From Sphingopyxis sp. YR583 (GTDB lineage Bacteria > Pseudomonadota > Alphaproteobacteria > Sphingomonadales > Sphingomonadaceae): DNA of 64,000 nucleotides. Position numbers and translations under genes: made by a program. The stretch is taken from contig NZ_FNWK01000003.1 of assembly GCF_900108295.1 (NCBI RefSeq), forward strand, positions 248,001-312,000, in the 5' to 3' direction. The notes beneath the pieces are model-generated. The model was not told the DNA's origin, made no database searches, and saw nothing but the letters and a program-made list of their open reading frames with translations. Numbering within the stretch: position 1 is the stretch's first letter; each line of letters starts with the position of its first letter. Shown piece by piece: positions 50,743-59,406 of this stretch.

Positions 50743-51746
50743 TCGACCGCGCTTTTGAGCCGGTGGCGGCAGCGCTGGACGCCGGACGCATTCCCGGCGC
50801 GGCGCTGGGTGTCGTGTCCGCCGATGGTATGAGTGCCGTGCGCTTCGCCGGAATGGCCGCGCTCGTTCCCGAACGCGAAGAACTGACGCGTGACCACTGG
50901 TTCGACCTCGCGTCGCTCAGCAAGGTGATCGCGACCACCACGATGATCCTGCAACTCGCCGAACAGGGCCGCCTCGACCTCGACCGGCCGCTGACCGACG
51001 CGATCCCGGATCTCCGCCAATATGACGTCGCAGGTGCGGCCGAGCGCCGGCTGACCTTTCGCGACTGCCTGATGCACCGCAGCTTCCTGCCCGCGGTCGA
51101 GCCCATCTATACCTATGGCGACGATCCGGCGCGGCTGCGTGCGTTCGTGCTGCAACGCGAGTGGCGGCACGGCCCGCCCGTCTATTCGGACATCAACTTC
51201 ATCCTGCTCGGCATCGCGATCGAGCGTCTGACCGGGGCGCCGCTGTCGGACTGGCCGCTCGATGCGGGCCTCAGCTTTGGCCCACCTCCCGGCCCGGCGG
51301 TCGCGACTGAAAATTGCAGCTGGCGTGGGCGGGTGATGAAGGGCGAGGTGCATGACGAAAATGCCTATGCGCTCGGCGGCGCGCCGGGTCATGCGGGGCT
51401 GTTCGGTACCGTCGACGGCGTGCTCGGCTTTGCGCACGCGATGCTGCGCGGCGAAATCCTGTCACCCGCGATGATTGCGGAGGTGCGCACCGCGAACGAA
51501 CGCCACCGCACCTGCGGATGGGAACGCGCTTTCGCCGGATGGCATGGCGGCGACGCCTGTTCGGCCGACACGATCGGGCATACGGGGTTCACCGGCACCG
51601 GCCTCTGGATCGATTTCAAGCGCGGCCTCGCCTGGACATTGCTCACCAACCGGGTCCACCCGACCCGTCACGCCGACAGCGGCATCACGACGCTCCGCCC
51701 CGCGGTGGGCGAGCGGATCATTTCAGCTTGGGACGAACGGACATAA
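50739..51746 (+). CDS. Serine hydrolase, beta-lactamase/DD-peptidase fold (class C-like)
   Basis: A 335-residue beta-lactamase-family (PF00144) protein. Motif 1 is S59-LSK62 (DLASLSKVIATTT), motif 2 Y148-SD (PPVYSDIN), motif 3 HTGFTG in place of KTG. The His version is common in esterase and D-aminopeptidase members, so antibiotic hydrolysis is not implied. No signal peptide is visible, suggesting a cytoplasmic role, for instance on imported muropeptides. It overlaps ampG by four bases and precedes the PBP4-type gene by one base. The true substrate is unknown. Confidence 0.85.
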   Translation: MIDRAFEPVAAALDAGRIPGAALGVVSADGMSAVRFAGMAALVPEREELTRDHWFDLASLSKVIATTTMILQLAEQGRLDLDRPLTDAIPDLRQYDVAGAAERRLTFRDCLMHRSFLPAVEPIYTYGDDPARLRAFVLQREWRHGPPVYSDINFILLGIAIERLTGAPLSDWPLDAGLSFGPPPGPAVATENCSWRGRVMKGEVHDENAYALGGAPGHAGLFGTVDGVLGFAHAMLRGEILSPAMIAEVRTANERHRTCGWERAFAGWHGGDACSADTIGHTGFTGTGLWIDFKRGLAWTLLTNRVHPTRHADSGITTLRPAVGERIISAWDERT

Positions 51747-51747
51747 T

Positions 51748-53220
51748 ATGACGCCATCGATCAGACGCCTTGCCCTCGCCTCTGCCCTCGCCCTGTCGCT
51801 GACAGCGGCCCATGCGCAGACGGGCCCGGCCCCCGCGTCGCTTCGGACAACGGTCGAGCAAAAGCTGGCCGAAGGGCCCGCAGGTTCGCGCTTCGGCATG
51901 CTGGTCACGACGCTCGAAGGCGAAGTGCTGGTGTCGATCGCCCCCGACCAGCGGTTTATCCCGGCGTCGAACACCAAGATGTTCACCACCGCGATCGCTT
52001 ACGCCGAACTGCCGCTGCTCCAGCAAAACGCCAAAGGCGCGGGCGTCCGACTGGAGGAGCATGGCGGCATATCCGATGTCGTCCTTCACGGCCGCGGCGA
52101 CGCCGTGCTTTCGAGCGCCGACGACTGCAAGACCGACTGCCTGCAGACGCTCGCCGACGCCGTCGCCGCGAAGACGCGCCACGTGCGCAACATCGTCGGC
52201 GACGACAGCTGGTTCCCCGACGAACGCTGGAGCCCGGGGATGAGCTGGAACAATATCCAGTCGCGTTACGGGACCGGCGTGTCCGCCCTGACGCTCGACG
52301 ACAATGAGCTGGTGATGACGCTCAAGCCCGGCGCAATCGGCGCCGGACCGACCATCGGGGCATCCGGCTATTTCACGATCGAAAACCGCGTCATCACCGT
52401 CGCCGGGAAAGCCGATGAAATCGAGGCGTTCCGCATGCCGAACAGCCGCGTGCTTTACCTGACCGGCACCGTCGGCGCCGACGTGGCACCGATGACGCTG
52501 CGTTATGGCATCGACGACCCGGCGCATTATGCGGCGTGGCGTCTTGGCGAGTTGCTGCACGCGCGCGGCGTGCGCGTCGACGGGACGATCGAGGTGCGCC
52601 ACCGCCCGCTGACCGCCGCCGACGATCCCGAGAAGCGCAAGGGGGCAGCCGTCACCCTGCCCGCCGAACCCGCGATGCTCGCCGAACTGCCCGCGCCGTC
52701 GCTCGCCGAAAATATGGTGCGAATCAATAAGGAGAGCCAAAATCTCCATACCGAACTGATGTTGCGGCGCGTCGCGCGGCAGGCGGGTAGCGGCTCGATC
52801 GCCGACGGGCAGGCGGTGATGCACAAGGTGATGGGCGAAGCCGGGCTGCCCGCGACAGCTTATCACTTCGCCGACGGGTCGGGGATGTCATCCTATAACC
52901 GCATATCCCCACGCGCCGCGGTGGCACTGCTGAGCTGGATTTCCCGCCAGCCGTGGAGCATGGACTGGCGCGCGACGCTGCCGATCGCAGGGCGCGACGG
53001 CACGCTGCAAAGCCGCTTCAAGGGCACGATCCTCGAAGGCAGGTTGTTCGCCAAGACCGGATCGCTCAACGCATCGCGCGCGCTGTCGGGTTACCTGACG
53101 ACGCGCAGCGGCAAGACTTTGATCTTCTCGGCACTCGCGAACGACATGCCCGAGGATACCGACAGCCAGGCCACCGCCGCGGTCGACCGCGCGCTCGTCG
53201 CAATCGCCGAGGCGCTTTAG
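51748..53220 (+). CDS. dacB: D-alanyl-D-alanine carboxypeptidase/endopeptidase, PBP4 (DacB) type
   Basis: A 490-residue S13 peptidase. A signal peptide (LALASALALSLTAAHAQ) places it in the periplasm. The three penicillin-binding motifs are S74-NTK (PASNTKMFT), SYN (GMSSYNRIS) and KTG (FAKTGSLNAS), with the long insert between the first two that is typical of PBP4. It removes terminal D-Ala and cuts D-Ala-mDAP cross-links, producing fragments for recycling. It is the last gene of the dgcN-to-dacB operon and ends in a four-base overlap with the convergent acylase gene. Confidence 0.92.
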   Translation: MTPSIRRLALASALALSLTAAHAQTGPAPASLRTTVEQKLAEGPAGSRFGMLVTTLEGEVLVSIAPDQRFIPASNTKMFTTAIAYAELPLLQQNAKGAGVRLEEHGGISDVVLHGRGDAVLSSADDCKTDCLQTLADAVAAKTRHVRNIVGDDSWFPDERWSPGMSWNNIQSRYGTGVSALTLDDNELVMTLKPGAIGAGPTIGASGYFTIENRVITVAGKADEIEAFRMPNSRVLYLTGTVGADVAPMTLRYGIDDPAHYAAWRLGELLHARGVRVDGTIEVRHRPLTAADDPEKRKGAAVTLPAEPAMLAELPAPSLAENMVRINKESQNLHTELMLRRVARQAGSGSIADGQAVMHKVMGEAGLPATAYHFADGSGMSSYNRISPRAAVALLSWISRQPWSMDWRATLPIAGRDGTLQSRFKGTILEGRLFAKTGSLNASRALSGYLTTRSGKTLIFSALANDMPEDTDSQATAAVDRALVAIAEAL

Positions 53221-55598
53221 GCGGGCGTCAACGTCGTGCGCACGGCGGCGTGCCGGTCGACCGCCGCCTTGCTGTACCACAGGGGCTGCATCGCGCCCGC
53301 AAGCCAATAGGGATAAAAGTCGCGATAGCGCGGCGAGCGCGGGTCGGCGGACTGGCCGGGCAGCAGCAGGAAGCGGCTGTTGTCCCAGGCGCCGACGTCG
53401 GCGACGAACAAATAGCTCGCGCCATGCGACACGTCGAAACTGCGTTTGGCATTGAAACCGCGCGCCATCGGCGTCGTGCCGTCACCGCCAGAGCGTCCAC
53501 CCTGGATCTTGGGAAAGGCGGCAGCAATCGCGGGGTGCGACGCCGCCAGCGGGTGCGCAATCGTCACGCGGTGCAGGTCGCCCCACTTCCAACCCGCCGG
53601 ATCTGGACCGCCGAGCTCGACCGCCTTTTTCCATCCCGCCGCGAGCGCGCGGTCGATGATCGCATCGCGCGACGCGGCCGGATTTTCGCCAAGACGCTTG
53701 TCAGGCGACGCAAGGATGCGCAGCATTTCGGACAGATTGACCGACGGGATTAGGTCGCGCGCCGCCGCGGGCATGATCCGGTCGTAAAAGTCGGTCGACA
53801 GCGCCGGCATCACCATTTCGTACAGCAAAGCAGCGGCGCTATCGGCCTCGACCCCGCAATCCCAGCGCTTGAGCAATGCGGCAGCGGGTGCCGCCTCCGG
53901 CGATGGGTTGGCGGGGAGCAGCTTCAGCAAAGCGCGTGCGGGCAGCGACTGAACATCGTGTTGGAGCGCGATGCTGTCCTCGATCCGGTGCTTCGGCTGC
54001 GCGCTGAGCACCTCGGCGATGCGGTTGTAGCGGAAGGGGTCGCTCCAGCCGAAACTGATGATCCTTTCGCGATACGGATAGTCTGCCGGCAGGTTCATCT
54101 GGTTCGCCGATGCGAACCACCCTTCGCTGGGGTTATAGACGTGAGGCATATCCTCGACCGGCAGGATGCCCGCCCAGTCGAAATCGCCATCGCCCGGGGC
54201 CGGAAACAGCCCGTCATGCTTTGGCCGGCGCGGGGTGAAGCCGATCGTCTGCCAGCCGGTGTTGCCGTCGATATCGGCATAATGGTGGTTGGTCGGCGAC
54301 ACATGCAGCTTGAACGCCTGCCGCAACGAGGCCCAATCCTTCGACAGGTTGATCGCAATGATCGCGAAGCGCTGGTTGGCGCCGGGCAGCATGCTGACGG
54401 TGGCGAAGGCCACCGCGCGGTCGCGGGCGGCGTCTTGCGACACGATCGGGCGGCCTGCGGCATAGCGCAAGGTCACGCGTTCGGGCGGCGCCCCCTTGAC
54501 GAGAATCTCGTCCTCGAACGTCTCGAATGCCTTCCACTTGCCCTTGTGCCAATAGCGGCCGGGGTCGCCCTGCTTGGTGCGCAGGATGAAAAGGTCGGTC
54601 TGGTCGATGTGGAAATTGGTGCGGCCGAAGGCGAAACGGTCGGTATGGCCCTGCATGATGCCGGGGAGCCCCGGCGCGCCCGCGCCGATGACGTCGAGCC
54701 CCGGCGCCGTCAGGTGGCACATGTGCCGCGGACTGGCGCGGCCGATGCCGAGGTGCGGGTCGTTCGCGAGGATCGGCCGCCCGGTCGCGCTCCGCGACGG
54801 CGCGATCGTCCAGGCATTGCTGCCCAGCGCGAAGCGATCGCTCCGGCGCGCTTCGGGATCGAGCTGCGCTTCCTGTACCGGATCGAACGCCGCCGGCCGG
54901 TTCGCCGGATCCAATATGCCAAGGTCAGCCTCGGTCACCGCCGCGCAGTCGAGCCCGTCGGGAACGGTGAAGTTCCATGCCGGGCGCAGCGGTGCCATCA
55001 ACTGGTCGGCATCAAGCAGTCCGCGCGCCTGCAATTGCGCGCGGCGCACCTCGTCATCGGCATCGCCCATGCCGATGCCCCGGTTGCGCACAAGGTCGGT
55101 AATATCCCAACGCAGCGGGCTGATCCCGAGAATAGCATATTCGAGCGGCCGGCTTGCGGGATCGGCGGCGAGTTCATCGATCCGCGCATTCACCCCCGCG
55201 ACATAGCCCCGCGCGCATTCGAGAACGTCGGGAGGAAGCGCCGCGAGTTCGGCATCGATATCGCCGCGATAGAGGAACAGCCGCGCCGCCTTGTCCGCGG
55301 CCACGAAACGCGGCCCGAAGGCCTCAGCCATCCGCCCCATGTCGCGGCGATGCTCCATGTCGATCTGGAACAGCCGATCGCGCGCGACCAGATAGCCCTG
55401 ACCGAAAAAGGCATCGTGCAGCGAGGCGGCGCGGACATGCGGCACACCCAGTTCGTCTTCGACGACCTCGACCGGCGCGCGCGCGCCGGATAGCTTGACT
55501 TTGCGTACCTCGCCCTTGACCCGGGGTTTCGCCAAAAGGCTTCCCGGCATTGCGGCGAGCGCAACCGAAGCCAGCAGGAATGCGCGGCGCTGGATCAA
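53217..55598 (-). CDS. Penicillin-acylase-family N-terminal nucleophile hydrolase
   Basis: A 793-residue secreted acylase of the penicillin G/AHL acylase family (S45). I start at TTG 55598 because GGGAGG stands six bases before it; this gives a signal peptide (RRAFLLASVALAAMPGSLLA). The precursor is cleaved before S260 (ALGSNAWTIAPS), the catalytic Ser of the beta chain. GRPILANDPHL, GLPGIMQGHTDRFAFGRTN and a late NQMNLPADYPY are family marks. Substrates may be acyl-homoserine lactones, beta-lactams or N-acyl amino acids. The neighbours (D-aminoacylase, PBP4) make N-acylated amino acids or cell-wall amides the likelier choice, but this is open. Confidence 0.88.
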   Translation of the reverse strand: MIQRRAFLLASVALAAMPGSLLAKPRVKGEVRKVKLSGARAPVEVVEDELGVPHVRAASLHDAFFGQGYLVARDRLFQIDMEHRRDMGRMAEAFGPRFVAADKAARLFLYRGDIDAELAALPPDVLECARGYVAGVNARIDELAADPASRPLEYAILGISPLRWDITDLVRNRGIGMGDADDEVRRAQLQARGLLDADQLMAPLRPAWNFTVPDGLDCAAVTEADLGILDPANRPAAFDPVQEAQLDPEARRSDRFALGSNAWTIAPSRSATGRPILANDPHLGIGRASPRHMCHLTAPGLDVIGAGAPGLPGIMQGHTDRFAFGRTNFHIDQTDLFILRTKQGDPGRYWHKGKWKAFETFEDEILVKGAPPERVTLRYAAGRPIVSQDAARDRAVAFATVSMLPGANQRFAIIAINLSKDWASLRQAFKLHVSPTNHHYADIDGNTGWQTIGFTPRRPKHDGLFPAPGDGDFDWAGILPVEDMPHVYNPSEGWFASANQMNLPADYPYRERIISFGWSDPFRYNRIAEVLSAQPKHRIEDSIALQHDVQSLPARALLKLLPANPSPEAAPAAALLKRWDCGVEADSAAALLYEMVMPALSTDFYDRIMPAAARDLIPSVNLSEMLRILASPDKRLGENPAASRDAIIDRALAAGWKKAVELGGPDPAGWKWGDLHRVTIAHPLAASHPAIAAAFPKIQGGRSGGDGTTPMARGFNAKRSFDVSHGASYLFVADVGAWDNSRFLLLPGQSADPRSPRYRDFYPYWLAGAMQPLWYSKAAVDRHAAVRTTLTPA

Positions 55599-56015
55599 CA
55601 GGGCCCTCCCGTTTTGAAAATGAACGAAGTGGGACCCTATCGCAGCATGACACGCCAAGGCCATAGCAAGCGGGCTGCGTCCTATAACTGCAAGCTATCC
55701 GCATGGACGCCGCCCATCGCCAACACCATTCCTTCAGGCTATATGTCTATATCGCGAGGTTAGCTGCGAAGCGGTTGACCGGCTGCGGCCACCCTGTAAC
55801 CTCGCTGTAACTAAACTGGCCGTCGGCGCGCCTTTGACCGCGACGATAGCCGGAGCGGCACGGCGCATATCGCCGGAACAATATAAGAAGGCGGGGCAAA
55901 CATCCGCCGAACGATCAGGTAGGACAAAACAGGGCAGCCAACCCGGCAGGGCGCCGGGGCACGACGTCTTCGCGGCGTGTGGCTCGCCCTTTGGGCAAAA
56001 AAGGGGACTGCTGAC
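55599..56015. other. Gene-free 417-bp divergent intergenic region
   Basis: This region lies between the leftward acylase and rightward TonB receptor. It contains two CTATA-rich motifs: 55682-55699 and CTATATGTCTATA at about 55739-55751. It presumably holds both promoters. A possible 70-codon frame (55834-56046) has no coding features and overlaps the receptor start. I see no RNA gene or repeat. Confidence 0.6.
55682..55699. promoter_or_regulatory. CCTATA-type motif upstream of acylase gene
   Basis: CCTATA-N8-CTAT resembles the dyads at 44798 and 45779 and lies 84 bp before the acylase start. This hints that the same LysR regulator also controls the acylase. Confidence 0.35.
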
Positions 56016-59000
56016 ATGCGTAATTTTGAACGAAATCGTGGGCTGATGGGGCGCAAGGTCCGGATCGGCATGGCGATGACCGCCCTGGCTCTGGTGCAGG
56101 CCGCACCGGCGCTGGCACAGGAAACTGCAGCCCCCGCCGACAGCAGCGAAGCCGCGCTCAGCGAACAGATCATCGTCACCGGCTCGCGCGTCGCGCGCGA
56201 CGGCTTTGAGGCCCCGACCCCGCTGGTCGTGCTGACGCAGCAGGACATCCAGAACACATCGCCGACAAACAATATCGCCGACTTCGTCAACCAGCTGCCC
56301 CAGCTCGCCGGTTCGACGCGGCCCGCCAACTCGCGCCTGAACATTTCGAACGGTTCGGCGGGTATCAACGCGCTCAACATGCGCAACCTCGGCGAAAGCC
56401 GCGTGCTGATCCTCGTCGATGGCCGCCGTTCGGTCGGTTCGACGATCTTTGGCTGGGTCGACATCAACACGATCCCGCAGGCGCTGGTCGACCGGGTCGA
56501 GGTCGTCACGGGCGGCGCATCCTCGGCCTATGGTTCTGACGCGGTCACCGGCGTCGTCAACTTCGTCCTCAACAAGAAGATGGAGGGGCTGCGCATCACC
56601 GGCGACATCGGAGTCACCGACAAGGGCGACGGCTTCAACTATTCGGGCAGCATCGCGGGCGGCATGTCGTTCGCCGACGGGCGCGGCCATGCCATCTTCA
56701 ACGCCGAGATCGCGCATCAGGACGGCATCTACGAAATCGATCCGAACGACCGGCCGTGGAATCACCGTGGCTATCTGGCCTTTGCCAACCCGGCCTATGT
56801 CGCGGGGAACGGCCAGCCGGCCTTTATCACTTTCCGCGAGAATGCCGGCCAGACGAACCAGGCGCCGGGCGGCTTTATCACGGGGTCGGTCGGCACCACC
56901 AACAATACGCTCCGCGGCCGCTATTTCGGCGTGAACGGCCAGGTCAACCAGTTCAACTATGGTTCGTTCAACTCGCCGGTGCTGGGCGGAAGCGCCGCAG
57001 TGACGCGCACGGTCGGCGGCGATTGGCGGCTCAACGATTCGGGCCGCCGCATCGGGCTCAACCCCAAGGACGACCGCTGGGGCGCCTATGGCCGCCTGAG
57101 CTACGAAGTCGCCGACGGCGTCGAAATCTTTGCCGAAGGTTCGTACAACCGTCAGGAAGTCTTCTTCAACGCCGGCCCCAATCTGGGCTCGGCCACGCTC
57201 GATACGCGCGGCTGCACGACCGTCCCGGTTGCCATCACCTGCAATGCCTTCGCGCTGCAGACGCTGGGTGCGGCGGCGCTCACGGGGGTCGACAATTTCA
57301 GCATCACGACCACGGCGGCGGACCTGCCGTTCCGCGGCATCAACAACAAGCGCCAGGTCCAGCGCTATGTCATCGGCGCCGAGGGCGAGTTCGATGCGTT
57401 CGGCAAGCCGGCGCGCTGGGACGTCTATGGCCAATATGGCCGGTCCGACCTGCGCGAACAGCTCCGCAACATCATGCATGTCGCGCGCATGGCCGCGGCC
57501 ACCAACGCGGCATTTGCGCCGGCCGGCAATACGGGCGGCTATGCGGTCGGTTCGATCCAGTGCCTGATCAACGTCGACGCCAGCACCACGAACAACGACC
57601 CGAACTGCGTACCGCTCAATCGCCTCGGCCTTGGCGTCGCGGATCCGGCAGCGATCGATTATGTGCTTGGCGATCCCTATCGCAAGCAGGTGCTGGAGCA
57701 ATATGTCACCGGCGCCAACCTGTCGCTGACGCCCTTCGCCACTTGGGCGGGCGACGTCAGCATCGCGGTCGGCGCCGAATATCGCGAGGAGAAGATCCGC
57801 GGCACCGTGCCCGAGGAATTCCAGCCGATCATCAATCCCAACGGCACGACGTCCAACCGCTGGTCGGTCGGCAACTACCTGCCGTTCAAAGGCAGCTATA
57901 ATGTGAAGGAAGCCTATCTCGAAACCGTGGTTCCGCTGGGCCTTGGCCTCGAGTTCAACGGCGCCGTGCGCGCCACCGACTATTCGAACTCAGGCTATGT
58001 CACCACCTGGAAGCTGGGGGCGACCTGGGCACCGATCGAGGATATCCGGTTCCGCGTGACGCGGTCCCGCGACATTCGCGCGCCGAACCTCAACGAACTG
58101 TTCCAGGCAGGCACCGCGAACAGCGATTCGGTACGCAACCCCGCCTTCACGGCAGACTTGGCAAATGGTCCGCAATTCTTTCCCTATTCGGGCCTGACGA
58201 CGGGCAACCCGAATCTGAAGCCCGAAAAGGCAGATTCGTGGAACATCGGCGCGGTGGTGACGCCGCGCTTCCTGCCGGGCTTTTCGGCATCGGTCGATTA
58301 TTTCCGTATCGACCTCGAAGGCGCGATCGATTCGCTCAGCGCGCAGGAGACGGTCAATCGCTGTTACGAGGGACGGCAGGAATATTGCGACGCGATCACC
58401 GACGATCCGATCCGTTCGACGCCGGCCATTCCGTATAAGCTGATCCGGACCCAGCCGTTCAACTTCGTCAGCAAGCTGGTCCGCGGCATCGACTTCGACG
58501 CCGCCTATCGCCTGCCGGTCGGCGGCGAAAGCGCCATCACGCTGAAGGGTACGGCGACGCGCTACATCGACAATATCTCCGACACCGGCATCGCCGGGGT
58601 CACGCCGGTCAACACGGTCGGCGCGGTCGGCACCCAGGGCAGCACGCCGAAATGGATTTTCCGCACTAGCGTCAATTTCGAAACGCCGACCTTCTCGGGC
58701 ACCGTCGTTGGCCGCGGCGTCAGCTCGGGCAAATATCTGGCAAATGCGATCGAATGCACGACCGGGTGCCCAACCTCGAGCAGCCAGTTCCCGACCTATG
58801 ACAACAACCACGTCAAGGGGACGTTCTACGTCGACCTCAACCTGACGCAGAAGGTCGGCGTCCGGAGCGGATCGGAGGCGGAGCTCTTCTTCAACGTCAC
58901 CAATCTGTTCGACGCCGATCCGTTGCTGCTGCCCGAAACGGGTCTGGCCGCGGCGAGCACCTATTCGGACCTGCTCGGCCGGTCGTTCCGCATCGGCGTT

Positions 59001-59018
59001 CGCTTCAAGACGAAGTGA
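56016..59018 (+). CDS. Large TonB-dependent receptor (IVTGSR class)
   Basis: A 1000-residue outer-membrane receptor. ATG 56016 follows AAGGGG; ATG 56046 is a shorter option that also keeps the signal peptide (MAMTALALVQAAPALAQ). The plug carries SEQIIVTGSRVARDGFEAP, a long Asn-rich region, ESRVLILVDGRRSVG and RVEVVTGGASSAYGSDAV. The barrel ends RIGVRFKTK, lacking a terminal aromatic residue. It closely resembles the receptor at 28897-31644 in plan. It is divergent from the penicillin-acylase gene, so peptides or acylated amino acids may be ligands (inference). A strong terminator follows. Confidence 0.92.
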   Translation: MRNFERNRGLMGRKVRIGMAMTALALVQAAPALAQETAAPADSSEAALSEQIIVTGSRVARDGFEAPTPLVVLTQQDIQNTSPTNNIADFVNQLPQLAGSTRPANSRLNISNGSAGINALNMRNLGESRVLILVDGRRSVGSTIFGWVDINTIPQALVDRVEVVTGGASSAYGSDAVTGVVNFVLNKKMEGLRITGDIGVTDKGDGFNYSGSIAGGMSFADGRGHAIFNAEIAHQDGIYEIDPNDRPWNHRGYLAFANPAYVAGNGQPAFITFRENAGQTNQAPGGFITGSVGTTNNTLRGRYFGVNGQVNQFNYGSFNSPVLGGSAAVTRTVGGDWRLNDSGRRIGLNPKDDRWGAYGRLSYEVADGVEIFAEGSYNRQEVFFNAGPNLGSATLDTRGCTTVPVAITCNAFALQTLGAAALTGVDNFSITTTAADLPFRGINNKRQVQRYVIGAEGEFDAFGKPARWDVYGQYGRSDLREQLRNIMHVARMAAATNAAFAPAGNTGGYAVGSIQCLINVDASTTNNDPNCVPLNRLGLGVADPAAIDYVLGDPYRKQVLEQYVTGANLSLTPFATWAGDVSIAVGAEYREEKIRGTVPEEFQPIINPNGTTSNRWSVGNYLPFKGSYNVKEAYLETVVPLGLGLEFNGAVRATDYSNSGYVTTWKLGATWAPIEDIRFRVTRSRDIRAPNLNELFQAGTANSDSVRNPAFTADLANGPQFFPYSGLTTGNPNLKPEKADSWNIGAVVTPRFLPGFSASVDYFRIDLEGAIDSLSAQETVNRCYEGRQEYCDAITDDPIRSTPAIPYKLIRTQPFNFVSKLVRGIDFDAAYRLPVGGESAITLKGTATRYIDNISDTGIAGVTPVNTVGAVGTQGSTPKWIFRTSVNFETPTFSGTVVGRGVSSGKYLANAIECTTGCPTSSSQFPTYDNNHVKGTFYVDLNLTQKVGVRSGSEAELFFNVTNLFDADPLLLPETGLAAASTYSDLLGRSFRIGVRFKTK

Positions 59019-59038
59019 CGCACCGCGCATGAATGCAG

Positions 59039-59072
59039 AAGGGAGGGTCCGCCGGGCCCTCCCTTTTCTTTT
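59039..59072 (+). terminator. Rho-independent terminator after TonB receptor
   Basis: A perfect stem AAGGGAGGG/CCCTCCCTT with a short GC-rich loop is followed by TTCTTTT, 20 bases after the receptor stop. It is the clearest intrinsic terminator in the window. Confidence 0.9.
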
Positions 59073-59277
59073 GGCCGATCGGGTGCTGCAGATTTTTCCG
59101 CGCGCACGGACGATCAACGGCGAAACAAAAGGCGCTCTATTTTCGTCTTAGGGGCGCGGCTACACGCGGCCAGCGAAGAATCACAGCGCAAGGCAAATCG
59201 CGAATTGCAGGAAGCTTCGTGAGTAACGGCGCTGACCGCCGCTTGCGAACCGGAGTTGTCCAATACGATCCACCGGC

Positions 59278-59352
59278 TGGCTGGGGCGGCAGGATTCGAA
59301 CCTGCGCATGGCGGCATCAAAAGCCGCTGCCTTACCGCTTGGCGACGCCCCA
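59278..59352 (-). tRNA. tRNA-Gln (anticodon UUG)
   Basis: On the minus strand a 75-base cloverleaf is visible. The acceptor stem TGGGGCG/CGCCCCA is followed by discriminator G and an encoded CCA. The anticodon arm is GCGGC-TTTTGAT-GCCGC with anticodon TTG, and the T-loop is GGTTCGAATCC. All stems pair well. It reads CAA/CAG glutamine codons. Confidence 0.96.
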
Positions 59353-59406
59353 ACGGCCGGTGAGAGCGCGTCTATAGCGCCTCCCCGCCACTTGGCAAGC
59401 CAGCGG

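Noticed and set aside
50739..51746. Beta-lactam resistance gene
   Set aside because: The third motif is HTG, not KTG, there is no signal peptide, and the operon context is peptidoglycan recycling; a non-lactamase serine hydrolase is more likely.
55834..56046. Small 70-codon gene before the large TonB receptor
   Set aside because: No ribosome-binding site or domain, basic low-complexity composition, and it overlaps the receptor start and its ribosome-binding site.
59278..59352. Integration site scar at tRNA-Gln
   Set aside because: tRNA genes are common attachment sites, but no integrase or duplicated tRNA 3' end is visible in the flanks.
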